Translations under genes and position numbers: made by a program
Part shown: positions 1 through 12,800 of the stretch, piece after piece
How positions within the stretch are numbered: position 1 is the first letter of the stretch
Layout: each line of letters opens with the position of its first letter
NCBI GenBank assembly: GCA_011800805.1
Contig: MPNW01000470.1
Coordinates: 10,300 to 74,299 of the forward strand
Reading direction: 5' to 3'
DNA from: Hirudo medicinalis
Taxonomy: Eukaryota; Annelida; Clitellata; Hirudinida; Hirudinidae
DNA length: 64,000 bases
Notes under the pieces: model-generated
The model's input: the letters and a program-made list of their open reading frames with translations, nothing else
Databases searched by the model: none
What the model was told of the DNA's origin: nothing

Positions 1-104
1 ATGGCTGGAGGGATGGATGGAGGGATGGATGGATGGATGGATGGATGGATGGATGGATGGATGGATGGATGGATGGATGGATGGATGGATGGATGGATGG
101 GTGG
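1..104. repeat. (ATGG)n tetranucleotide microsatellite
   Basis: The window opens with about 25 near-perfect copies of ATGG/GGAT. It reads through in several frames as Met-Asp-Gly-Trp repeats, which are repeat translations and not protein genes. Confidence 0.95.
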
Positions 105-2694
105 GTGGATTATAGTGATCGACTGGAGGTCGAATTTTGGCCGGGCCGGGGAGGGAATGACGAAATCGTCCCACGTATTAAAATTGTAATATTTTGCTTT
201 TGTTCAAATCATCAAAATCTTCTATTGCAGCGATTTGCACGAATATTCTCCTTATAAAGTCTCCCGGATGAATCATCTGACTCTCGAGATTATTTTGAGT
301 CTTCTACCTACATACATGTACTTCTAAGGAGGCAGAAATAGAACCAATTTGAAAAGGAATCATAGATGTTTCCAATGATTCTCTCCATCTGGAAGGCCTG
401 CCGGAAAGAGCTTCAGCCTATTAAAGTATATACGAATAGCAAAAAATAATAACATTCAATTCATAAGGTGCCATGTGCTTGGCGTCAGAAGCGCCTTGTG
501 TCCCATTGTCCTGGTTTCATGATGACGTCCTGAAGAGATTGGTTTAAAGTGACGTTTGGAGAGCACAAAGGATGGTTGAGCCCTTAAAAGGGACAGGGGT
601 TAGTTCATTCTAGACAGCACGGGTAAGCATATGAGAAGCCTCTGTTGAGGGGGGTGACCTATTGACTGGTTGGTACAACGGGAGGTGGGAGGTGAATTAT
701 CAGATATGTGATGATGGTGAATGAGGTGATGTAGGTAGTGAGGATTAGATGTCGCGGGAGTTATGTAATGAACTCGATTTTGAAGATGATGCGATAGTGA
801 ATAGTGAATGAGCAAAATTTGCGAGAATGTATTTATGCTCACCTCCTAGCTCAAGTGAAAGTGAATGGGAGTTTAAAGTTGCAAAATGCATTCAAGGGAA
901 TGAAGTGGGACTTTAGCAAAAAAACTTGTAAACTGTTTCTTAAGTATAAGTTAAGAGCAATGTGTCGTTCCATATCATTGCTGCACCTACCCGACGACTT
1001 TCCCCCAAAACGAAAGATTTTATGACAACTTGGAGTCCGATGTGGAATAAATCGCTTGTATTGTAAAAAAAATATGGTTTAAATTCCTTTAGAATCAGTC
1101 CTAATAACTTACTTCATTCCCCGGCTAAACTCTAGCTAAAATTTGCCGGGGCTTGCGATCGATCCCTAATGGATGAATGGACGGATAACGATGATGGTGA
1201 TGAATAGGAGTGGATAACGATGATTCGGAACTTCCAGCAAATCGCTTTGACAAACGATGGAAACAGTAGCCATTAGAGAATGAGGCATTAAGTCATCTAT
1301 ATAAAATATTCTCAAATAAATCCGATTCCATGTTGGATTTTTCTTGGAAGCCATTTTTTTCAGATTTACTTTTATTGTTAAAAATCTCAATTATTGCATT
1401 ACCAAACTTAAAATTATTAGTTATCTATGAAATATAATCAATTAAATAATTATATAATGTATATCATTAATTCAATAGATATATACCATTGAAGATTTAT
1501 GCATATGTTGGAGTAAAATCTTCAAAAAGCGGCAACAGACAACCACAACAATAATATTAAATTAATATTAATAATAATAATAAATTATCATTACTACTAA
1601 TAATAAATTATTATTGTTATTTATAATTATAATGAATTATAATAAATTACTAATAATAAATAAATTATAATAAATATAATAAATTATAATAAAATTATTA
1701 ATAATAATAAATTATTAAAATGCAGATTTATTCTGAAGAGTCTGATGTCAACCTTCAACTACGGACAACAATGGTGGACTTTCAAAGAACGAAAATAGTC
1801 CTCGGGATGAATTTTTATCAAAACAAAACTGGTCGTCATGACCGCAAAAATATGTTTCAACAAAAACATTTCATTTCCATCGTGGATTTCATTTGTTCAT
1901 TTGGAATTAGTTGTCTCTTCATTTGTCTATTTCTGTTCGTGTCCGTTTGTGTTTTACGAAATCTGAGAATAAAGAAAATAGAGTATAAAATTTGGCGCAA
2001 ATCTGAAATGTCGTCTGTCGAATGAAAAATCCTCAGCTTGATTATGAATTTCGTGCAACATTTCATAGTAGCTTTGAATTGAAGTCATTTTGTCTCGATT
2101 GAAGAAATCCATGAAAAGAGGAAATTGTAGAAGCTCAAGAAGTCGAGGCCTCAAAAACAATCATGGAAATCATTCTTCATAATCTGTAGTCTGATGTTAA
2201 ACTCAAAGTGTTTCTTCTGAAGACAAGCACTTCAAAGTAGGCTTATGAGCTTGTCAAGGATGGGAGAACGAGGTCTGTGGATTCAAAGTGGTAACAAATC
2301 ATTGGAAGAAGCAGGTGAAGCACTACAAGAAAAATCATCAGAGTTTTTTGAGTTATGGACATCTGAAAGTCTTAGAAAAATACTGCTTCATTGCACAAAG
2401 GCAACTAAATTAAATGGTCCAAGAAATCAGTATAACCTCTGCTTATCAGATGGATTAAGATTTGAAAAGTTATATGAATGTCGTGAAATGAATAAGTTAT
2501 TCAAACAAATAATTCAAATATATTATTCGAAAGATTATGCTGATCAAATTAATTTCAAATAGGAATTGAACGATTAATTTAAGCATTAATATTAATGAGC
2601 GTTGAAATGATGTACAAAAATCTTCGACAATACAGGTGGCGCTCTCAGCAAATGGCGGAGGAAATAGTTCGTGACAATAATGATATAACGAGGA
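105..2694. other. Intergenic, AT-rich, no supported gene
   Basis: No exon of a recognisable family was found. Bases 1550-1715 are a run of AT-only simple sequence (TAATAA/TTATAA). Two plus-strand open frames of about 100 codons (1720-2025 and 2245-2562) lack recognisable similarity; the first has one hydrophobic stretch and the second is lysine- and leucine-rich. A short stretch at 470-520 resembles the tail of the SINE family described below. Confidence 0.5.
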
Positions 2695-2772
2695 TAATGC
2701 ATGGATGCATGGATACATGGATGCATAGATACATGGATGCATAGATACATGGATGCATAGATACATGGATAG
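2695..2772. repeat. 16-bp tandem minisatellite
   Basis: About four to five copies of a 16-base unit (catggatgcatagata). The same block gives a false His/Met/Cys-rich minus-strand frame. Confidence 0.9.
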
Positions 2773-3154
2773 GTGACTTAAACAAAATAAACAATGCTGA
2801 CGTCACATAAATGTTGTCGATTCGTTTTGTGCGAGTCATGTGAATAGAAATGGAAATGGAGATTGATGATGAGTTTTTAGGCCTTTCGAGAGAATATTAA
2901 AGATAGCATAAGTTATGATGATTTAAGAACATGAATAAGTTGATTGCGTAATAATCACATTAGAAAGTGCTAAAATTGATTATAAAAATAAATATGAATT
3001 ATTTGATAATAAAGTTCATAAAAATAGTTTAACTTAATGCTTATAATTTAATGCATCGACAGCATCATTTCCAACCAGATATGATTTAATTTGACTTGCA
3101 CAGTGCTTTTCTTATTAGCTGCAGCTGAAATGGATCAGTTGCTAAAGAATGTAG

Positions 3155-3246
3155 TTCATTCGTGTAGCGCCACAATCCGGGTTTCGAACGCGACTGTTGC
3201 CACTACCACCGCCTGCAGGAATTCAGCCCTGTGAGCTAACTTGCAC
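3155..3246 (-). mobile_element. tRNA-derived SINE copy (head)
   Basis: Read on the minus strand this block has a tRNA-like internal promoter: an A-box-like TTAGCTCACAGGG and a B-box-like GCGTTCGAAACCC about 35 bases further on. It ends in GGCGCTAC, the start of the tail shared with the copies at 27.8 and 35.6 kb. It lies just downstream of the receptor exons, probably in their intron. Confidence 0.65.
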
Positions 3247-3317
3247 ATAACATTGAACAGTGACAGAAATTAACATAACGTATTATAAAATTATAAATTA
3301 AGTAATAACACATGCAC

Positions 3318-3917
3318 CTGTTTCTTGTTGTCGAATGAAGTTTCTCTCCACTTTGATTGGATGAGGACCTCTGCAGAGTACCTGTCGTGGATTGTATCGA
3401 TGACGCCTATTTTCATGAACACCACTCTTACTGTCACCATCGCCTGCCACATAAAATGACGCTTAAAAGTACATTCTAGTTAGTTACAGCTTCAATAATT
3501 TTTTAGATAAATTTATATCCCTTAAATTTGCAAAAATTTCAATCAAATTTCCCTGAATACCTTGTGAGCACTTGGTCGCCTCAACTTGGACATGGCAGTT
3601 TCGTCGAAGGCAACAGGAATTTTCGTGTTCCTGCGCATGCGCATTCGACTTCCGAACTGAGCAGACAGGGTGAGTGTGTCACTGTCAATGTTGTTGTTGT
3701 TCGCGTTATTTCCTTGCTTGGGGGTAGAGGGTGCCTCCTGGTCTGACCTCTCTTGACCCGTCAAGGTTGACCCCTGGAAGATGAGGGAATCGGCGAAGAT
3801 GTTCTGGGTGGCATACCACCTGTTCATGGTGTCCAGGTGTGCCTTCAAGGCAACATCGAGAGACTTTACAGCGGAAGCCAAGGATTGAAACTTGGCGGGA
3901 GAAGTTTCGCTTTGCAT
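3318..3917 (-). CDS. Cys-loop ligand-gated ion channel-like protein, N-terminal exons (partial)
   Basis: Two minus-strand exons join in phase: 3917-3561 (119 codons from ATG) and 3443-3318 (42 codons), with GT-AG borders at the junction. The second encodes VRVVFMKIGVIDTIHDRYSA followed by EVLIQSKWRE. This matches the first beta strands of the extracellular domain of pentameric channels, including the conserved Trp-Arg on strand 2. The donor at 3317 shows that the protein continues, but I could not find the next exon (Cys loop, TM1-4); it may lie left of the window. The first exon has no signal peptide at the chosen Met. It carries a Gln/Asn-rich linker and basic runs (SRMRMRRN), which is odd for a surface channel. 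Ligand and ion selectivity cannot be inferred. The family assignment rests on about 40 residues, and a truncated or soluble relative remains possible. Confidence 0.6.
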
Positions 3918-5769
3918 GTTAAAAGATGTTCTTCTGTTTCAATGTGCTCGCTTTAAATCCTTTTCAATTCACATCGCCTCATGAATCCATGAACATTTAT
4001 GATTTCAAGCCCATTTTATTATATTACGAAATAGAATTTATTATATAATATAAAATATAATATAATATAATATACATATATAAACCCATTTTAAGTTAAT
4101 ATTATATGTATATTAATATATTTTAATTTATTTCAATTCACATGGGTCACAAATGACCCATTAGACTATTAATATGAATTTGTCTTCAATTATCATAAAA
4201 AATCAGAAATATAGTAACTAGGAAATTCGAGATAACATTCAACTTTTTATTAATAAATTGTGAAACAATAAATGCGTAACTTGTACAATAATAATGATTA
4301 TAACATTAAAAATAATGATTACAATATTAATAATTGTTACGTAATGAGTTAAGTAATTGTTAAATATTGATTACAATATTAATAATTGTTAAGTTTGGTT
4401 CCCTCACCGCAAAATTTATAGCTCAGAGATGCTTGCACCAGCATGAGAAGGTAATCCTGTTGAGAAGAATTCAACGAAGAGGCACACTTTTTATACAAAC
4501 ATGACTTCCTCTATCTCTCCTGATTGCTCTCAACCAGTCAGTCAGTCGATCAATCAACCAACCAGCCAGTCAATCAATTAATCACCTACAATCGGAATCT
4601 CAGGTAGCAATCTTTTAACTCTCGCTTCCTTCTAAAAGGTTCAACTCTGCTGGAGTCTGCGCACATGTCACTGAAGGCTAATGACTTAAATTAGCTCCGA
4701 GCGCAATTCGTGGCGCAGAATTTTTACGCAAAACATGCGCTAGAGGTTGTTGCATGATGGCGTTTAAATAGCACTGAGTTGTCGGTAAATTAGCCTGGTG
4801 AGTCATGAATAATGCAGGTTGCATTCAATCGCTTGAAATTCTCCTTAATTTAAGCATCTGCTTCTCCGTCGGTTTGGACGGAGTTGCGGAAGAAGGCTAA
4901 CATATACATTGAATGGTGACGTTTGTGCAAGAGGGATTGTTAAGGGATTGTTGAGGGATTGTTGACATGGTGGCAGATCCCCCTGTGACGTCACCGGAAA
5001 AGAGGAAGCACCGAGATGTGTTGAGAGCTTCATTAAAAGTATCGTTCCTTGAAGAGTCCAAGCTGCATTTCACCTGAATTGTTTTGCACAGGTGTGTTAC
5101 CTATTCCGCCTCTAATGAATTTCAGATAACAAAAGCTAATTGTCGGCTTCGCTCTGAAAATATAAATATACTGAGCATGGATTTGTGTCCATTTGTTTTG
5201 GGACTGGAGGCAGGCATTGTCATGGTTACTGGTAGAGTCTTCGATGGCAAGTCAATTGTCGAGTAAAACAACATGGCGTCCACAGACCACCCATCTCTCG
5301 GCGCACGTTCGTAGCCATGGAGACTGGTGCACTTTGCAGAGTCACTGGAAGATGAATGCTTAACTAGGAGAATGATCCTTTGTGATCCCATTGTGAGCTA
5401 ACAACTTGGTTAACTTGATCAATAGATTTGTTGTTGTTGCTCATGTTATTGATGATGATGATGATCGTTGTTATATGCTATCGCAGTCATCAACTGTAAC
5501 TACTAAATAATTTGTTGTTATCAAAATTTAATGCAAATGATTAAAAATGGTTAACTCAGCAAAAGACCTGTGCATCACAGTTTCTGCATTTGTTCTGCGA
5601 AAAGCAGTTTCAACGAATTTTTAAGCGATCGCATTGTTTAAGTATTCAAAGATTCGAATAAATTCCATGGAATAAATTCTCTAATGACTCATCCACTGTT
5701 CATTCATTTCATTATTTTGAAAACCTCAAATGTGCTGACCATTCCGATTTTTACATTCAAGTGTTTATT

Positions 5770-5845
5770 CTAGGCGCCTCTGACGCTATGCAAATGGCGC
5801 ATTATAAATTAACTATTATTATTATTATTATTTATTCGGAATTTG
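5770..5845 (+). mobile_element. SINE tail fragment
   Basis: The stretch GGCGCCTCTGACGCTATGC followed by AAATGGCGCATTATAAATTA closely matches the minus-strand tail of the SINE at 27.8 kb. It ends in an (ATT)n run. No tRNA-like head is visible, so this is a 5'-truncated copy. Confidence 0.55.
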
Positions 5846-7494
5846 GCAACTGGCTTTACCCCGTTCTGGAATATTAATAAATAATGATATCACTTATTTG
5901 CAACTAATTGATAAATTTATTTTTCAAATCATTTGGGTTGATGCATCTTCGCTCTGTTAAAAATATCTTGCCTATGTCTTCCTTGTTAATAAGTTTTTTG
6001 ACAAACATTTGTCAATATTAATAAACGTTTTATATCCTGCCAAAGCTTATTTTTTTAATCAAGTTTTACACAACGAAATGCACGTCCATTCATTGAAGCA
6101 TGTTGATGAAATAAACGTCAGAGAACTCTAAACAAAAAGTCTGCTTTAATCATTAAAGATTTGCACTCGGAAAGTCGAGTTCTTTTGGTGGAAGCCTAAC
6201 ATCAGCAGCAATTTAAAATAATTTTTCGTTTCAGAGTAGAAAGCATTTTAATGCAGGAGTACGCTCGAAATTGTCATCAATCAACAATCTATATTAAATA
6301 ACTGAAGTAAATATTTATGTAAGATCAACGACAATCTTTTCCTCAGCTTACACCGGTTATGAAATATAGTCTGGTTATTAATAATCGCTTGTACCTAAAG
6401 AGATCATGCTTTAACAACCACACTTAACACGCTTGATTAATACATTTAACATTAGAAAATCAACCAAATGGCTGCGATGGTTTCCTCTTAAAGTGAAGTT
6501 TTAAATGTCAGCTGGAGTAAGGATTTCCCAACTAAGAACTCATTTCAAAATATATCTGCACCAGTTTAAGTTTGCTAATAATTTTTTTAGTGGATTTCGC
6601 TACAACAATATTTCGAATAGTTTAATTGTTTGGCGACACTTTATAATCACTTATATATAAGGATATATCCTCAGCGAAAATTAATAAACCCCGAAATATG
6701 CATTAAAAAGCCAAGCATGATATCATCAGACCTAATAAAATGCAGTCAAATCAAATTAAATGCAGTTAAATCAAATTGGTTAAAGTGGGGACTGCCAAGT
6801 ATTAGAACTTCTCAAGAAAAACAAACCTCTCTGCTGATGCGGGTGATCAGCTCACCTGCAATTATAATTTATTATTTCCTCAGGGTTGGCCACTAATTAC
6901 GCCAACAAGTTTAAGAATTTGTGAATTTTATTTTGAAGATATATAAAATATAATTGTTAAACTGAATATTATTGTCCGTTTTGTTAATGTCAGCTTTTAT
7001 CATATGATGAAGGTATCTTCCCATGGAAAGTCAAATGTTCCTCTACTATAACAACGGACCTAGTACAGGATTTCATTATCATTCAAGCACATAAAATATC
7101 AGAATCTTCTTTGTGTGCAACAATTGCCATCAGCTTTTTCTGTCGTTTGGCAGCCACTAGAATTGGCCCTTTTGTTTTATAAATGTTTTCGTTTTATAGG
7201 TGTTAATTTGTTAGGCCCGTGTTTCTTTAACATGACACGTGAAGCAGCATAGAAGTTACAGATTATGAAAAATCCGTTCAAGCAGTGGCGACAGAACTGA
7301 ATAACAATGTAGATCGTATGGAAGAATTTCGAATGTTAAGTTAAAATGTTATGAATATTAAAAGACCAATTTAAGACCTTCACAAGTTTGGTAAAATGGA
7401 ATTGGAATGAATCTCTAAGATATAATTTCAAAATACTGATTGCATTTATTAACAGTAATTTTATAAATCCGTTGCAATTTATATTTTTATATAA

Positions 7495-7612
7495 AAAAAA
7501 TAACACTGTTGATGTCAAATAATCTTAAACTCCCCTCCTTTTATCAAGAATTGTCAAACTTTTTCACCCAACCCTTACTTTGTTGACGTAATTAATAATT
7601 AATGGACGATCC
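7495..7612. repeat. Dispersed repeat, copy A
   Basis: The segment running from ATAACACT through TCAAGAATTGTCAAACTTTTT to TTTGTTGACGTA recurs with substitutions at 18741-18825. Two copies 11 kb apart suggest an old mobile-element relic. No terminal repeats or coding remnant were recognised. Confidence 0.5.
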
Positions 7613-8219
7613 TAAGCTAAGCACACTATTTATTGTGTTGGATTTAGTTGCTAAATCTTTAGTTACGAGGTAGTTGACATTCAGAAAATGTTTGCAGCTC
7701 AATCTGCTTGTTACTAGAACTCCTTATGCATTCCAATAAAAGCATCAGCTTCATGAAGATATCATCCAATAATCCTGAGTTTGTTATTGTTGAAAATATA
7801 AATAGAACACATTCAAACATCACCCGACATCACAAGAGTGAAAACTCAGCCAGTTTGGCATCTGCAACCAACAAAACAATCCTCATCGATCAAATCCGAC
7901 TAGAAATTACGGCCGAGTTGCCAAGCAACATTCCGTATCATTCATCAAAAATGGCGTTCTCACGAGTTTCTAGTTGTGCTGAGGAAACAGCTAAAACCAA
8001 GTTGAGATAAAAAAAAAAGGTATTAAGTCAGCACTTAATCATTTCAAAGGTGACCACTTCAAAATAAAGAATTTTATGTGGGAATGACTTGAATGATGAT
8101 GTGAATATTTACAAAGATGTAAAGCAAGTAAAAATGTTTTTTTTTTATGGAGAGGATGCTCTCTTCTCAGCAGTGACATACAAAAAGACGTTGACAAACT
8201 CATAAAAATGGAAATTTTC

Positions 8220-8930
8220 CTAATTTTGATGCTGAAATCTCAGCATCCTCTCTTGATGGAAGTAGTAGAGTTGTTCATTTATGGCGTAGTAGTGTGGGTT
8301 CTCGTCTCGCGACAGTTCCGGACTGTAGCGCTGAGGAGGATTGGAAGATGTCGAAGGAGTAGAGTGAAATTGTTTGTTGTTGGCATTCTCGTTCGAATGA
8401 TGAGGCATCTGATCAGCCGGGCAGTGCCGCGATTGATCCGCCCTGGGGGGAGTTATGAGCCTTTGACAACCATTACTGGAGACATTTGTCAGCAAAGTGC
8501 CTTCGTTCGATGGACCACCTTGGTTGTGTGACTGAAAGAAGAACATTATAGTGTATGATAAGAAAGTTTTCATTCTTGTGATGCATGATAGAATTATCTT
8601 AAAAATATAATTGCAATAATTTAAATTTACTTCTAAAGACATTGCAACAACAATATTTAAAATAGTTTCAAAATTTGTCCAATGCTATGGAACCTTCTTC
8701 AAACCTCTGCCAAAAACTGATAAATCCTAAAATATATATTGAATACCCCAAGCACAATATCTCACGAGACCTAAGATTACATGGAATCAATTTAATAATA
8801 AAAAAAAGTCCATTGCAATTAACTGGAATGTTACTTAGGAAATTACAAAACTCTTGAATAATTTGCATCCATTACATAATATGACATAATAATGCCAACC
8901 TGGTGACCAGTAGAGCATGATGGCTGCTGC
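8220..8930 (-). CDS. C-terminal exons of an unidentified Ser/Asn/Gln/His-rich protein (partial)
   Basis: Two minus-strand exons, 8930-8900 and 8531-8220, have clear borders (TTTTTCAG before the first, CTTTCAG before the second) and join in phase. They read QQPSCSTGHQ into SHNQGGPSNEG and end at HQERMLRFQHQN and a stop. About 114 residues are visible, low-complexity and polar, with no domain I recognise; tails of this type are common in nuclear regulators. Upstream exons should lie at coordinates above 8930, between here and COPS3, but I could not identify one. Plus-strand frames over the same bases are shadows. Confidence 0.5.
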
Positions 8931-9869
8931 CTGAAAAACAAAACAAAACATAGAAACAATAATAAAACATTCCAATGTACAAAACTCAATAACCAATTGT
9001 TTTAGAAACATTGCAAAATGAAAAGAATCACCAATGTTGTGAGTACTTTTTTTGATTGTCAGGATAAATATAAGAAAACATTATGTAATCATTTTATAAC
9101 TAAATAGATAAAGGAGTTGCATGGTTAGCATCTCATGCTAATATCCATAATGTTATAATCAATAACCAATTTTACAGGAATGATAAAAAATTAAATTCGC
9201 AAAATTAGCTGACAATATCCCCAATCCTAATCATGTTCACTTGAGAAAGAACAATACACCAACTTATTTTCAAATTATAAATAATCAGTAATTGATCAAC
9301 CTTATGTGAAGCTTGTTTATTCTTTTGGCAATTGGCCCCTCATGGTCCTCCTCTCTCGTACGTTTCTTTCTGAACATCAAAGTAAGAAAAAGTTCAATGA
9401 TTTTGCTATTGCATATTACCAAACAATTGCCAGCGATGAGGAATCGGAGGGAATATTAAAATTAAGTGCAAAGCACAAACCCCATTTGTTTTCAAAAGTT
9501 TTTTGACACCAAGGAACAACCACAAAGATGAAAAAAAGTGCAACCAATCTTTTTAAAAGACACACGAACCAGCTGCGTCATTAAAAGCTGACAAATGTAA
9601 ATAGAAGATTATGAATTTTTGAAAGTAACATATTATTAGAAACTTTAAGCATGATTTTTAGACAAAACCTTTAATAATGTTTTGTCTTTAAATAATTAAT
9701 TTATATTATTATTAACCTATCTAGAGGAACATATTTTTTAACTAATTTATTTTATTTAAAAATTTATTTTAATTAATAAAACATATTTGAAACTTCGGGA
9801 TTTGTTATTTTTCTTAAATCTGATTCACATTTAAACATTCAAGAAGATAAACATTTTTCGTTTACGAAG
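8931..9869. other. Upstream region of COPS3, no supported gene
   Basis: AT-rich, no recognised exon. It should contain the COPS3 promoter; no TATA box stands out immediately before the ATG at 9870. Confidence 0.4.
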
Positions 9870-12800
9870 ATGGCCGGGAACGTCTTGGAAAGTTATGTTA
9901 ATGATGTCCAAAATCTTTCTCAGCAAGGTAAATGTAATTTTAATGTGGTTTTTTAACTTTGATATATTGAAGAGAAATCACTTCATTAGTTATAAGCTTG
10001 ACTGCAATGTCCCAGTAGATTGATGTGGGGTTATTGTTCGATTATGAATATGTTATGAGCAATTGTTATTGGCAGTTGGCATGAGTTTCTTATTTATAAA
10101 TTTTAAATATTGGTTCTTGTCTTAAACTATGGTAATTCGTTTTAAATCCATGTTTCAGGAAATTTTACACAGCTTGCTTCCACAGTGAGCAAGAGCATTG
10201 AGATGCTTGTCAGAAATGTTACTCTCTTGGATAACGCTCTTGCAACATTTGGCGTTCAAGATCATTCTCTTGGTGTACTTGGAATTTTGTAAGAGCCATA
10301 TGCTGTTTTTATGAGGGGCACTAATTTTTGTTAATGCGGAACCACTATTATAATATTTTTGAGCTAAATGCAGATAGATTTGATATAGTTTAATAAGGTA
10401 CTCTAGTAAAAATAAAAATGTTTCTAGTAAAACCATAAAACTTCCTATAGTGTATAAAATGGTATGCTTGAGGTGCTATATATTAGCTATTATTATTATT
10501 TAATGCAATTTTTTGTGGGGCCACATAATAAAACTCAAAGCTTTAAATAAAGTCCTAAAGTGCAGTATCAATTGTTTGTACTTTTATGAACGACAGACTT
10601 GCAAAGTTCTCGTGTCCCATTACTGATTTTGAATCCCTGTTCACCTTTATGAGCAACTTCATCAATTCTTGCAACTGGGAACAAGTCAGATATGCCACAA
10701 ATCTTTGTGAGTGAATTTGCAAACATTTTTAATCTTCCTAATTTTTCATTGTTATTTCAAGAATGCTATTATTTATAATGTAGCATAAATTTATGTTTTT
10801 ATTAGTATTAGTTCTTTGGCAATTAAGTTCTTGCTTGAATGCCCACATTTGTGATTGATGATTGGTTGATAGACATTCAATCAATGATTCATGTTGATTG
10901 AATTTGCTATGACTTCATTCACCTTTGAGCTTCAGGTGGAATGGAATTGTTCATGCAACACCAGGACGACATTGTTCAATATTGATTATTCTCATTTCCA
11001 GTTGCTGAGCTGTGCCACAAATTAACAGCTGCTGTTCTCGAGAAGAAACAGGTGAGTCGAGTGCATGACTTTTATTTATATTGAGTTTTGCATGTTTGAT
11101 GTTTATGAAAATCATTGGTTTCGTTTAAATTCGTAATGATAATATTGTTACAATCCAGGCTATACGAGGGATCCAAATCATCATAAAAGCCATCCAGAAA
11201 ATCCAGCTAAATCCCACACAACTGACCTCTGTTCATGCTGATTTGTGTCAGGTTGGTCATAATTAATTTAGTCATAAATATATTTAAGTCATAATTAATT
11301 TAGTCATAAATTAGTTACTTCATTACATCTTACTTTACCAATTAATTTCAAATTAATGTCATTTCTGCAAAAAATGTTGGACACCATATGTAATTTTTAT
11401 TATCTAAAGAATTGGGTATTCAAATCAATAATCAACATTTGTTGAAAAAATAATTCCTTAATATGAAATATAATTATAACAAAATTAATCACTTAATTGT
11501 TTGTTCACAGCTTTGTCTCATTTCTAAATGCTTGAAACCAGCACTCCAGTTTCTCGATGTTGACATAATCTCGATCAGCAAGGAGGTCTCATGATTTGAT
11601 ATTAAACGTTTTATGCTTGTAATATATTTACAATGACATGTTTTGTCGTTGGATTTACAGTGTTGCATGAAAGTTTGAAATTGTGATTTAGGACTTTATT
11701 TTCGTAATTATTCTTGATAATGTCATTTCAGTTATATTCAAGGAGTAACTTATTGTAACTCAGATTGCTGCTCGTTGATGGTGTTTATTATAATATATTA
11801 AATAATAAATATTGTTATTGATAGTAGTAAGAGCTTGAAATTATTGTAAAATAAATGCACAAGATATTTTGTACCACCAGGGAGGACATTTTGATGTGAA
11901 GCACTTCCTTGTATATTATTACTATGGAGGAATGATCTATGCTGCTCTCAAGAACTTCAAAAGAGCTGCATTCTTTTTTGAAATAGTTAGTTTTCAGTAT
12001 AATGACTTAAAGTGGTTCCACTAATGCATTCGTTCTCCTGACATTCAGGTCCTAACGACGCCCAGCATCGTCATCAGCCACGTTGTTTTGGAGGCTTACA
12101 AGAAATATGTCCTCGTTTCTCTCATAGAATATGGAAAGGTTGTGATTGGTTACTTATTAAATTCATTAATATTATTTATTAGGATTTTATTAACTTTTGT
12201 CTCTGCTCAGTTGTTGAACCTGCCCCGATATGCTTCTCATGTGGTTACAAGATGCACCAAGGTTTTTAAATTGTATTCTTCGTGTTGTGCTGCTTACAGT
12301 AACTCGATTGTATCTTTGCGTTCGTCGACAGACCTCGTGCCATGCTTACGTGGATCTCGCACATGCTTTTGTCACTCCTAACGTGGACCTGAATGCGGTC
12401 GTTCTTAAGTATGCGGACGTCTTTCAAAGGGTTCGTTCAAAGTTTTATCCTGAAAATATCATGAAGCTCGAATATTATTACTTAAATATTTGATTTTTTA
12501 AAATGATTTATGCAATTAATGTTCCATTCAAAGGATCAAAATATGGGCCTCGTAAAGCAGTGTGTAAAAGCCAGTTACAAAAGAAGCATCCAATGTCTCA
12601 CTAAGGTATCGGTCGGCTTAAAATTATTCCACATCACTCCTGCAATAATTACTCGATTAAAAGCAGGTTTGAGATTAATCGCTTTTGTTAAAAATCTTCA
12701 GACGTTCATAACCCTGTCTTTCAATGACATGGCAAACAGAGTTCAGCTGTCCGGTGCTTCTGCCGCAGAGAACTACATCCTCAACATGGTGCCCGGCAAA

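Larger units (their letters stand above)
3918..8207. other. Intergenic, no supported gene
   Basis: AT-rich sequence with short ATT and GAT microsatellites (about 5447-5466 and 5814-5833). A SINE tail lies at 5770-5845 and one member of a dispersed repeat pair at 7495-7612. A plus-strand open frame to a stop at 8010, possibly opening after an AG at 7697, could be a terminal exon but has no recognisable similarity. Confidence 0.5.

Noticed and set aside
1..257. Met-Asp-Gly-Trp repeat open frames
   Set aside because: Translation of the ATGG microsatellite; no start context, no similarity.
1720..2562. Two plus-strand frames of about 100 codons
   Set aside because: No family similarity, no clear partner exons, and such lengths are expected by chance in 64 kb.
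8208..8531. 107-codon plus-strand frame
   Set aside because: Antisense of the minus-strand exon 8531-8220, which has a proper acceptor and joins another exon in phase.
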